Assembly (NCBI GenBank): GCA_016720075.1
Contig: JADJXW010000020.1
Span: forward strand, 186,001-250,000
Length of the DNA: 64,000 bases
Source of the DNA: Pseudomonadota bacterium
Lineage (GTDB): Bacteria; Pseudomonadota; Gammaproteobacteria; Steroidobacterales; Steroidobacteraceae
Reading direction: 5' to 3'
Part shown: piece by piece, positions 54,589 through 64,000 of the stretch
Layout of the letters: every line of letters begins with the position of its first letter
How positions within the stretch are numbered: the first letter of the stretch is position 1
The notes under the pieces: generated by a model
Told to the model about the DNA's origin: nothing
Databases searched by the model: none
What the model saw: only the letters and a program-made list of their open reading frames with translations
Made by a program: the position numbers and the translations under genes

Positions 54589-55253
54589 GACATCCGGCCC
54601 TGCAGGTAATCGATGATCTGCAGCGGGGAGTCGATGTGTCCATCCGGCCCCCAGGCCTCCGGGTCATCGGCGGGACCGAGGTATCCATAGCGGGCCACGA
54701 GCACGGGCATGCCGGCGGCCCGCGCGGACTGCACATCGCGCTCGGCATCGCCCACGTACAGGCAGTGCGCGGGCGCGAGCTGCAGCTTATCGGCGGCGAA
54801 ATGCAGTGGCGCCGGATGCGGCTTGCGTTGCGGGAGGGTATCGCCGGACACCACGCAGGCCGCGAGCCGGTCCAGCTGCAGCGCTGCCAGCAGCGGATCG
54901 GTCAGGAACCCCGGCTTGTTGGTGACAATGCCCCAGGGCATGTCGCGCGCGGCGAGGTAGTCGAGCACCTGCTGGCAACCATCGAACAGCCGGCTGCCTG
55001 CGGACAGATGCTGGCTGTAGATATCGAGCAGCCGCAGTCGCAGTGCTTCCAGGGGATCGCCCGCGAAATCGGGGAATCCCAGCCGGATGAGGCCGGATGA
55101 GCCATGCGACACCTGCGTACGTGCCAGCGCGTATGGCAGCGCCTCGCGACCCTGCTCGCGACGCACTTCGTTGAGCGCGTGCACCAGGTCAGGAGCGGTA
55201 TCGAGCAGCGTGCCGTCGAGGTCGAACAGCACCGCGCGGATCGGGGAGCTCAA
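54585..55253 (-). CDS. HAD phosphatase, MupP/Gph-like
   Basis: The 222-residue HAD protein has motif I RAVLFDLDGTLLDTAPDL, motif II in WGIVTNKPGF, motif III Lys in LPQRKPHPAPLHFAADKL and motif IV YVGDAERDVQSARAAGMPVL. It is often annotated as phosphoglycolate phosphatase. However, the position between ubiG and the yciK-type gene, and the RYGYLGPADDPEAWGPDGHI ending, match the pseudomonad MupP, which dephosphorylates N-acetylmuramate 6-phosphate in peptidoglycan recycling. Both activities remain possible. It overlaps ubiG and the SDR by 4 bases on each side. Confidence 0.88.
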   Translation of the reverse strand: MSSPIRAVLFDLDGTLLDTAPDLVHALNEVRREQGREALPYALARTQVSHGSSGLIRLGFPDFAGDPLEALRLRLLDIYSQHLSAGSRLFDGCQQVLDYLAARDMPWGIVTNKPGFLTDPLLAALQLDRLAACVVSGDTLPQRKPHPAPLHFAADKLQLAPAHCLYVGDAERDVQSARAAGMPVLVARYGYLGPADDPEAWGPDGHIDSPLQIIDYLQGRMS

Positions 55254-55963
55254 TGGATGTCGCCATCCCGCCGCAGCTGCGCGACGTAATTGACCGAGAC
55301 GTCGGTGGTGAGTTCGCAGCGGTCGCTGAAGGGGTCGTATTTCAGGCCCGCAATGTCGTCAAGCGCAAGGCCACAGGCGCGGCCCCAGCCGGCCAGTTCC
55401 GCGGGACGGATGAAGCGCTCGTATTCATGCGTGCCCCGCGGCAGCAGGCGCATCAGGTATTCGGCGCCCACGATGGCCAGCAGGAAGGCGCGCAGGTTGC
55501 GATTGAGCGTGGAGACGAACAGCGACCCACCCGGTCGCAGCCGCTTTGCCAGTACCGCCAGGAAGGCGGCCGGGTCCGCCACGTGCTCCAGCATTTCCAT
55601 GCAGCAGACGGCGTCGAAAGGGGCATCGCCGAGCGCGGCGACGTCGGCCACGCGATAATCGATCGATAGCCCCGACTGCGCCGCATGCATGCGTGCCGTG
55701 GCGATCATCGAGGGGGCAAGGTCGATGGCGGTGACCCTGGCGCCCCGGGCCGTCAGGGCTTCGGCCAGGAGCCCGCCTCCGCAACCCACGTCGAGCACGC
55801 GCGCCCCGGACAGCGTCGTGCGGGCCGCCACGAAATCCGTGCGCAACGGATTGAGGCGGTGCAGGGGCTTGAATTCACCCTCGCTGTCCCAGAAGCGGTG
55901 GGCGACGGCCTCGAATTTGGCTATTTCCGCCGGATCGGCGGTGCTTTCGCTACTTGCATTCAC
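55250..55963 (-). CDS. ubiG: ubiquinone biosynthesis O-methyltransferase UbiG
   Basis: The 237-residue methyltransferase starts at GTG 55963 (no ATG upstream in frame that gives a UbiG-like N-terminus). It has AEIAKFEAVAHRFWDSEGEF, KPLHRLNPLR, the SAM motif I VLDVGCGGGLLAEALTARGA, DAVCCMEMLEHVADPAAFLA, LFVSTLNRNLRAFLLAIVGA and RFIRPAELAGWGRACGLALD. It performs both O-methylations of ubiquinone synthesis. It is divergent from gyrA, with 79 bases between the starts. Confidence 0.95.
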   Translation of the reverse strand: MNASSESTADPAEIAKFEAVAHRFWDSEGEFKPLHRLNPLRTDFVAARTTLSGARVLDVGCGGGLLAEALTARGARVTAIDLAPSMIATARMHAAQSGLSIDYRVADVAALGDAPFDAVCCMEMLEHVADPAAFLAVLAKRLRPGGSLFVSTLNRNLRAFLLAIVGAEYLMRLLPRGTHEYERFIRPAELAGWGRACGLALDDIAGLKYDPFSDRCELTTDVSVNYVAQLRRDGDIH

Positions 55964-56042
55964 GGCTGCCAAGTATAGCGTTAAAGCCTTGTTCCTGTGG
56001 TAAAATTCCGGGTTTCCAGCTGCCCGGAACCGAACCCTACGC

Positions 56043-58658
<2,616 letters not shown>

Positions 58659-58669
58659 GGAACATCTCC

Positions 58670-59748
58670 ATGCGTGTATTGAATTTCTCCGCTGGCCCCG
58701 CGGCGCTGCCGCTGCCCGTCCTCGAGCAGGTGCAGGCCGAACTGTCCGACTGGCAGGGTGGCGGCATGTCGGTGATGGAGATCAGCCATCGCAGCAAGGC
58801 CTTCATCCGTGTGGCCGAGGAAGCCGAGCAGGAACTGAGGGCGCTGCTTGCCATTCCCGCCAACTACAAGGTGCTCTTCCTGCAGGGCGGCGCCAGCGGC
58901 CAGTTCGCCGCCATCCCGATGAACCTGGCTGCGGCCGATGCCACGGTGGATTACATCAACACCGGCAAGTGGTCGAAGAAGGCCATCGGCGAGGCGAAGA
59001 CCATTGCGTCCGCGTCAATGTTGCCGCGGACGCCGGCGGCGCCTATACCGACGTGCCACCCGAATCCGCCTGGCAGCGCAGCGAGGGCGCGGCCTACCTG
59101 CATTACACGCCCAACGAGACGATTGGCGGCGTGGCCTTTCCGTTCATCCCGCAGACCGGCGGCGTGCCGCTGGTGGCCGATTTCTCCTCGTCGATTCTTT
59201 CGGAGCCACTGGATGTTTCGCGTTTCGGGCTGATCTACGCCGGCGCGCAGAAGAACATCGGACCCTCCGGCCTGGTCGTGGTCATCGTGCGCGATGATCT
59301 GCTCGATCGTGCGCGCAAGACCACGCCGTCGATCTGGAACTACAAGCAGATGGCCGCGGAGGGTTCCATGTCGAACACGCCGCCCACCTTCGGCTGGTAC
59401 ATGGCGGGCCTCGTCTTCAAATGGGTGCGCGAGACCGGCGGCCTTGCGGCCATGGCCGAGCGCAACCGGCGCAAGGCCGCCATGCTCTACGAGGCCATCG
59501 ACGGCAGCGGCTTCTATCGCAACCCCGTCGCCAAGCCGTGCCGCTCCATCATGAACGTGCCCTTCACGCTGGCGAAGCCGGAGCTGGACAAGGCCTTCCT
59601 GTCCGAGGCCCAGAAGGCAGGGCTTGTGAACCTGGAAGGGCATCGCTCGGTTGGTGGCATGCGCGCCAGCATCTACAACGCCATGCCACCCGAAGGGGTC
59701 GCAACCCTGGTTTCCTTCATGCGCGAGTTCGAACGCAAAAATGGCTGA
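58670..59748 (+). CDS. serC: phosphoserine aminotransferase SerC, frameshifted in this sequence
   Basis: The N-terminus from ATG 58670 (VLNFSAGPAALPLPVLEQVQ, GMSVMEISHRSKAF, LFLQGGASGQFAAIPMNL) reads to about 59008, where one C is missing (TCCGC for TCCCGC). Restored, it continues ASRVNVAADAGGAYTDVPP, LHYTPNETIGGVAFPFIPQT, SSSILSEPLDVSRFGLIYAG, AQKNIGPSGL with the PLP Lys and the C-terminal EGHRSVGGMRASIYNAMP. Corrected length is about 359 residues. It makes phosphoserine and contributes to pyridoxal phosphate synthesis. Overlaps the next gene by 8 bases. Confidence 0.93.
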
Positions 59749-60916
59749 CACCTTCCGGATCCTCACGCTCAACAACATCAGCGCCAAGGGGCTTGATCGC
59801 CTGCCGCGCGAACGCTACGAGGTGGCCTCCGGCATAGAAAAGCCCGATGCGGTGCTGCTGCGCTCGGCCGACATGCACAAGATGGCGCTGCCCGAAAGCG
59901 TGCAGGCCGTGGCCCGGGCGGGCGCGGGCACCAACAACATTCCCGTCGCGCAGCTTGCCGCGCGCGGCATCCCGGTCTTCAACACGCCGGGCGCCAACGC
60001 CAACGCCGTGAAGGAACTGGTGGTGGCCGGCATGTTCATGGCGGCGCGCAACATCGGGCCCGCCTGGCTCTTTGCCCGCGCGCAGCAGGGCGATGATGCC
60101 GCCATCGACGTGGCGGTGGAGAAGGGCAAGAAGGACTTCGTCGGATTCGAGCTGCCCGGGCGCACGCTGGGCGTGATCGGGCTTGGCGCCATCGGCGTCG
60201 AGGTGGCCAACTGCGCGCTGGCGCTGGGCATGAAGGTGCTGGGCTACGATCCCCAGATCACAGTGCAGCGCGCGTGGGAGCTTTCTTCCCAGGTGCAGCA
60301 GTCGGTATCACTCGATGATCTTTTCGCCCGCAGCGACGTGATCACGGTCCACGTGCCGCTCAACGACGGCACGCGTGGCGTGGTGAATGCCGCGCGCCTG
60401 AAGCTGATGCGGCCCGGCGGCGTGGTGCTCAATTTCGCCCGCGGCGGCATCGTCGACGCGAAGGCCGTGGTCGAATCGCTGGATGCCGGCCACCTGCACG
60501 CCTATGTGTGCGATTTCCCGACGAACGCGCTGAAGGATCACCCGCGCGTGGTGACGCTGCCGCACCTCGGCGCCTCCACCGGCGAGGCCGAAGAGAACTG
60601 CGCGGTGATGGCGGTGGAGCAGCTGAAGGATTTCCTCGAGAACGGCAACGTCCGCAATTCGGTGAATTTCCCGGAAGCGGTAATGCCCCGCGTGCCCGGC
60701 ACCACGCGCCTGGTGATCGCCAACAGCAACGTGCCGAACATGGTCGGCCAGATATCCACGCGACTGGCGGCAGATGGCGTGAACATCGCCGACCTGCTGA
60801 ACAAGTCCCGGGGCGAAGTGGCCTATACGATCATCGATGCCGACGGCTCGGTGCCGGCCGGCACCCTGGCCAGCATCCGCGCCATCCAGGGTGTGCTTTC
60901 CGCGCGCCTGCTCTGA
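59741..60916 (+). CDS. serA: D-3-phosphoglycerate dehydrogenase, short form with ACT domain
   Basis: The 391-residue protein is a D-2-hydroxyacid dehydrogenase with RILTLNNISAKGLDRLPRER, AGAGTNNIPVAQLAARGIPV, the Rossmann motif RTLGVIGLGAIGVEVANCAL, catalytic Arg in NFARGGIVDAKAV, Glu-containing STGEAEENCAVMAVEQL and His in TLPHLGASTGEAE. A C-terminal ACT-like domain follows (ISTRLAADGVNIADLLNKSR). Position between serC and pheA and overlap with serC support phosphoglycerate dehydrogenase in serine synthesis. Serine feedback through the ACT domain is likely (inference). Confidence 0.88.
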   Translation: MADTFRILTLNNISAKGLDRLPRERYEVASGIEKPDAVLLRSADMHKMALPESVQAVARAGAGTNNIPVAQLAARGIPVFNTPGANANAVKELVVAGMFMAARNIGPAWLFARAQQGDDAAIDVAVEKGKKDFVGFELPGRTLGVIGLGAIGVEVANCALALGMKVLGYDPQITVQRAWELSSQVQQSVSLDDLFARSDVITVHVPLNDGTRGVVNAARLKLMRPGGVVLNFARGGIVDAKAVVESLDAGHLHAYVCDFPTNALKDHPRVVTLPHLGASTGEAEENCAVMAVEQLKDFLENGNVRNSVNFPEAVMPRVPGTTRLVIANSNVPNMVGQISTRLAADGVNIADLLNKSRGEVAYTIIDADGSVPAGTLASIRAIQGVLSARLL

Positions 60917-60927
60917 AGGAAACGCCC

Positions 60928-62070
60928 ATGGCCAAGAAGAAGTCCAGCAAGCCCAAGGCAGGCGCAGCCAAGGCCAGCGCCCCGAAGGGCGAAATCTCGG
61001 CCATCCGCGGGCAGATCGATTCCGTCGACGAGCAGCTGCACATGCTGATCAACCGCCGGGCGGAACTGGCGCGGGCGGTGGGCATCTCCAAGCATGCCTC
61101 GGGTCACCTGGTGGATTTCTACCGCCCCGAGCGCGAAGCCGAAGTGCTGCGCATGGCGCTGGCGCGCAACCGCAATGGCGCGCTGCGCGATGAGGAAGTG
61201 CTGCGGCTGTTCCGCGAGATCATGTCGGCCTGCCTCGCGCAGGAGAAGCCGCTGAAGGTGGCCTATCTCGGGCCGGAAGGCACCTACGCGCAGTCGGCCG
61301 TGCTGAAGCATTTCGGCCATTCCGTGCGCGCGCTGTCGCTGGCTTCCATCGACGAGGTCTTCCAGGAAGTACAGGCGGGGAACGCCGACTTTGGCGTCGT
61401 GCCAGTGGAAAACTCCACCGAAGGCACGGTCAACAACACGCTCGACCGCTTCCTGTCCACCAGCCTGCATATCTGCGGCGAAGTGGAACTGAGCGTGCAG
61501 CACAACCTGATGGCGCGCGACAAGGACATGAAGCACGTGCTGCGCGTGTGCGCGCATCCCCAGGCACTGGGCCAGTGCCGCGGCTGGCTGGACGAGAACC
61601 TGCCCGGCGTGGACCGCGTGCCGGTCAGCAGCAATGCCGAGGGGGCGCGCCGCGCCCGCGACGAGAAAGGCACGGCGGCCATCGCCGGCTCCGTGGCAGC
61701 CGAGATCTACAGCCTGGAGATCCTGGCGCAGGGCATCGAGGACCAGGCCGACAACACCACACGCTTCCTGGTCCTGGGGCGCAAGACGCTGCGACCCAGC
61801 GGAGCCGACAAGACCACGATCCTGGTATCCGCTTCGGAAACCAGCGGCTCCGGCGCGCTGTTCCGCCTGCTGGAGCCACTGGCCAGGAACGAAGTGAACA
61901 TGACGCGCATCGAGTCGCGTCCTTCCCGCAAGAAGAAATGGGACTACGTGTTCTTCATCGACCTCATCGGGCATGCGGAGGATGCGCATGTGGCCCGGGC
62001 ACTGGCCCAGCTCAAGCAGCGCGCCAGCCTGTTCCGCGTGCTGGGTTCGTATCCGCAGGCTATCCTGTGA
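60928..62070 (+). CDS. pheA: bifunctional chorismate mutase/prephenate dehydratase
   Basis: The 380-residue protein has a Lys/Ala-rich N-terminal tail, an AroQ-type chorismate mutase domain (ISAIRGQIDSVDEQLHMLIN, RRAELARAVG), prephenate dehydratase with KVAYLGPEGTYAQSAVLKHF, VVPVENSTEGTVNNTLDRF, the conserved Thr-Arg-Phe DNTTRFLVLGRK and an ACT domain with the phenylalanine-binding segment GALFRLLEPLARNEVNMTRI, ESRPSRKKKWDYVFFIDL. It converts chorismate to phenylpyruvate and is feedback-inhibited by Phe. Stop overlaps hisC start. Confidence 0.95.
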   Translation: MAKKKSSKPKAGAAKASAPKGEISAIRGQIDSVDEQLHMLINRRAELARAVGISKHASGHLVDFYRPEREAEVLRMALARNRNGALRDEEVLRLFREIMSACLAQEKPLKVAYLGPEGTYAQSAVLKHFGHSVRALSLASIDEVFQEVQAGNADFGVVPVENSTEGTVNNTLDRFLSTSLHICGEVELSVQHNLMARDKDMKHVLRVCAHPQALGQCRGWLDENLPGVDRVPVSSNAEGARRARDEKGTAAIAGSVAAEIYSLEILAQGIEDQADNTTRFLVLGRKTLRPSGADKTTILVSASETSGSGALFRLLEPLARNEVNMTRIESRPSRKKKWDYVFFIDLIGHAEDAHVARALAQLKQRASLFRVLGSYPQAIL

Positions 62071-63207
62071 CGCAGCGGGGGTCGGGTTCAGGGCCGGCGC
62101 GCCTGGCCTCGGTCGCGGTTCGCCAGATCGCCCCCTATGTGATCGGCAAGCCCATCGACGAACTGGCCCGGGAGCTGGGCGTCACCGACATCATCAAGCT
62201 GGCGTCCAACGAGAACCCGCTGGGACCCAGCCCGCGCGCACTTGCCGCGATGCAGGCCTCGCTGCGCGATCGGGCTGTACCCCGATGGCAACGGCCACGA
62301 CCTGAAGCAGGCGCTGGCCGCGTGGCATCGAGTTGATGCAAAGCAGGTCACGCTCGGCAACGGCTCCAACGACCTGCTCGTGCTGCTGGCCGAAGCATTC
62401 CTGACGCCCGGCACCAATGCCGTTCATTCGGAATTCGCCTTCGCCATCTATGGCCTGTCCATCCAGGCCACCGGCGCCGCGATCCGCGTGGCGAAGGCCT
62501 ATGCCGCGGATCATGCGATGGCCTACGGCCACGATCTCGACGCGATGGCGGCCGCCATCGATGCCGACACGCGCCTCATCTACATCGCCAATCCCAACAA
62601 TCCCACGGGCACCTGGAACACGGCCGAACAGCTCAGGGCGTTCCTGCGCAAGGTGCCGGAGACGGTGATCGTGGCGCTGGACGAGGCCTACCACGAGTAT
62701 TCGCGCGCCGTGGATTGTCCCGATGGCACCGAGCTGCTCGCCTCGCATCCGAACCTCGTCGTGCTGCGCACTTTCTCCAAGGCGCATGCGCTGGCCGGCG
62801 TGCGCGTGGGCTATGCGCTATCGCATCCGGATGTGGCCGACATGCTCAACCGCGTGCGCCAGCCGTTCAACGTGGGCATCCCGGGACTTGCCGGCGCCAC
62901 GGCCGCCGTCGGGGATGCCGAGCAGGTGGCCCGCGCGCAGAAGCTGGTGGCCGAGGGCGCCGCGCAGTTCCAGTCAGCGCTGCCCTCGCTGGGCGTGAAG
63001 GTGCATCGCACCGCGGGAAATTTCGTGCTCGCCGATGTGGGTGCGGGCAATGCCGTGTACGAGGGATTGCTGCGTGAGGGCGTGATCGTGCGCCCGGTGG
63101 CCGGCTACGGGCTGGCGCGCTGCGTGCGCATCACCATTGGCACGACGTCTCAGAACGAGCGGCTCATCGCGGCATTGTCGAAAGTCATGAAGGATCACCG
63201 GGGCTGA
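62067..63207 (+). CDS. hisC: histidinol-phosphate aminotransferase, frameshifted in this sequence
   Basis: The GTG at 62067 starts RLASVAVRQIAPYVIGKPID and IKLASNENPLGPSPRALAAM; near 62272 one extra G (CGGGCTG) breaks the frame, after which LYPDGNGHDLKQALAAWHRV, GNGSNDLLVLLAEAFL, NPNNPTGTWNTAEQ, DEAYHEYSR and RTFSKAHALAGVRVGYAL with the PLP Lys continue to 63207. Corrected length is about 379 residues. In this locus it is the HisC2-type enzyme that may act on phenylpyruvate and histidinol phosphate. Overlaps aroA by one base. Confidence 0.92.
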
Positions 63208-64000
63208 TGCAGTTCTACGAAGTCCAGCCGTCCACATCGGTTGCCGGCACGGTGCGGGTTCCCGGGGACAAATCCATTTCCCATCGCACGCTGATGCTGG
63301 GCGGCATCGCCGAGGGGCGCACCGAGGTCACCGGCTTCCTGGCCAGCGCCGACTGCCTGGCGACACTGGATGCCTTTCGCGCCATGGGCGTGGGCGTTGA
63401 TCGCCATGCCGAGACTTCACTGACCGTCCACGGACGCGGACTGCATGGCCTGTCTGCGCCGGCAAAGGTGCTGGACATGGGCAATGCCGGCACTGCGATC
63501 CGGCTGTCCATGGGGCTGCTTTCAGGACAGCGCTTCGAGTCCGTGCTGACCGGCGATTCATCGCTGCGCTCGCGGCCCATGGAACGGGTGGCCAAACCGC
63601 TGCGTCAGATGGGCGCGGACATCCTCACCACCGACGGCAAGCCGCCGGTGACCGTGCGGCCGGTGGCGACCCTGTCAGGCATCGACTACCTGTTGCCCGT
63701 GGCCAGCGCCCAGGTCAAATCGGCCATCCTGCTTGCGGGCCTGTATGCGCAGGGCTTCACCACCGTCACCGAACCTGCGCCAACCCGCGATCACACCGAG
63801 CGCATGCTGCGGGGCTTCGGCGTGCAGGTCGAAACCGACGGCGCGCGGATTCGCCTGCAGGGGCGGCAGACTCTCACCGGCACGCGCATCGATGTGCCGG
63901 GTGACATCTCCTCCGCCGCGTTTTTCCTCGTGGCCGGCAGCATCGCCGGCAGCGGTGACTACGTGATCGAGAACGTGGGCGTGAATCCCACCCGCACCGG
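63207..64000 (+). CDS. aroA: 3-phosphoshikimate 1-carboxyvinyltransferase (EPSP synthase), partial
   Basis: The ATG at 63207 overlaps the hisC stop and the frame is open to the window edge (264 codons). EPSP synthase motifs are present: VAGTVRVPGDKSISHRTLML, GFLASADCLATLDAFRAMGV, VLDMGNAGTAIRLSMGLLSG, GDSSLRSRPMERV, VASAQVKSAILLAGLYAQG, RDHTERMLRGFGV and VPGDISSAAFFLVAGS. It catalyses the glyphosate-sensitive step of the shikimate pathway. The LDMGNAGTA motif lacks obvious resistance changes. The C-terminal half is outside the window. Confidence 0.96.
   Translation, partial: MQFYEVQPSTSVAGTVRVPGDKSISHRTLMLGGIAEGRTEVTGFLASADCLATLDAFRAMGVGVDRHAETSLTVHGRGLHGLSAPAKVLDMGNAGTAIRLSMGLLSGQRFESVLTGDSSLRSRPMERVAKPLRQMGADILTTDGKPPVTVRPVATLSGIDYLLPVASAQVKSAILLAGLYAQGFTTVTEPAPTRDHTERMLRGFGVQVETDGARIRLQGRQTLTGTRIDVPGDISSAAFFLVAGSIAGSGDYVIENVGVNPTRT

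Noticed and set aside
55980..56006. gyrA promoter with -10 TAAAAT
   Set aside because: The nearest -35-like hexamer (GTTAAA) is only 15 bases away and weak, so I did not list it as a feature.

Overview
The window is GC-rich, densely packed chromosomal DNA from a gammaproteobacterium. Several conserved orders support this: smc-zipA-ligA, rimP-nusA-infB-rbfA...truB-rpsO-pnp, ubiG-phosphatase-yciK-type SDR, and gyrA-serC-...-pheA-hisC-aroA. DksA has a Lys/Ala/Pro-rich N-terminal extension and a one-cysteine finger, and there are many secreted proteins of poorly known families. Together these suggest a Xanthomonadales/Nevskiales/Steroidobacter-like lineage, probably environmental; this placement is inference. 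No tRNA, rRNA, CRISPR array, insertion sequence or phage gene was seen.

Layout. 1-3.2 kb: aromatic catabolism, with a LigK-type aldolase and a LigW-type decarboxylase divergent from an aldehyde dehydrogenase. 3.2-6.0 kb: uppP and a secreted subtilisin-like protease with a C-terminal sorting tail. 6.2-15.4 kb: one long, translationally coupled Tad/Flp pilus operon (pilin, TadE/G-like pseudopilins, CpaB, secretin CpaC, ATPase CpaF, TadB, TadC, a DUF192 protein). 15.4-19.1 kb: a four-gene oxidoreductase group (VOC protein, zinc alcohol dehydrogenase, aldehyde dehydrogenase, SDR). 19.1-23.9 kb: a host-attachment-family protein, then six exported proteins of two alternating uncharacterised families. 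24-38.7 kb: the transcription/translation operon, with a promoter and tandem leader terminators, split between rbfA and truB by four exported-protein genes (MBL-fold, cytochrome-c-like DUF1592 family, DUF1552, ankyrin). 38.7-41.2 kb: a short PhaR-like regulator, gluQ, dksA, queF. 41.3-49.6 kb: smc, zipA, ligA, then oppositely oriented PPIase lipoprotein, bolA and yciB. 49.7-53.9 kb: yciO, trpS, scpA, scpB, rluB-like. 53.8-56.0 kb: SDR, MupP/Gph-like phosphatase, ubiG. 56.0-64 kb: gyrA, serC, serA-like, pheA, hisC, and aroA cut by the window edge.

The dominant oddity is about 20 small insertions or deletions that break reading frames in many genes, including essential ones (infB, nusA, ligA, trpS, serC, hisC). 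Most are one base in a short homopolymer, or two bases in a CG repeat. This looks like residual sequencing/assembly error rather than gene decay, so the broken genes are annotated here as full-span genes with the shift position stated.

The two most promising candidates for undescribed biology are the alternating secreted-protein array at 20.0-23.9 kb and the four-gene exported redox/ankyrin block at 29.2-35.2 kb.
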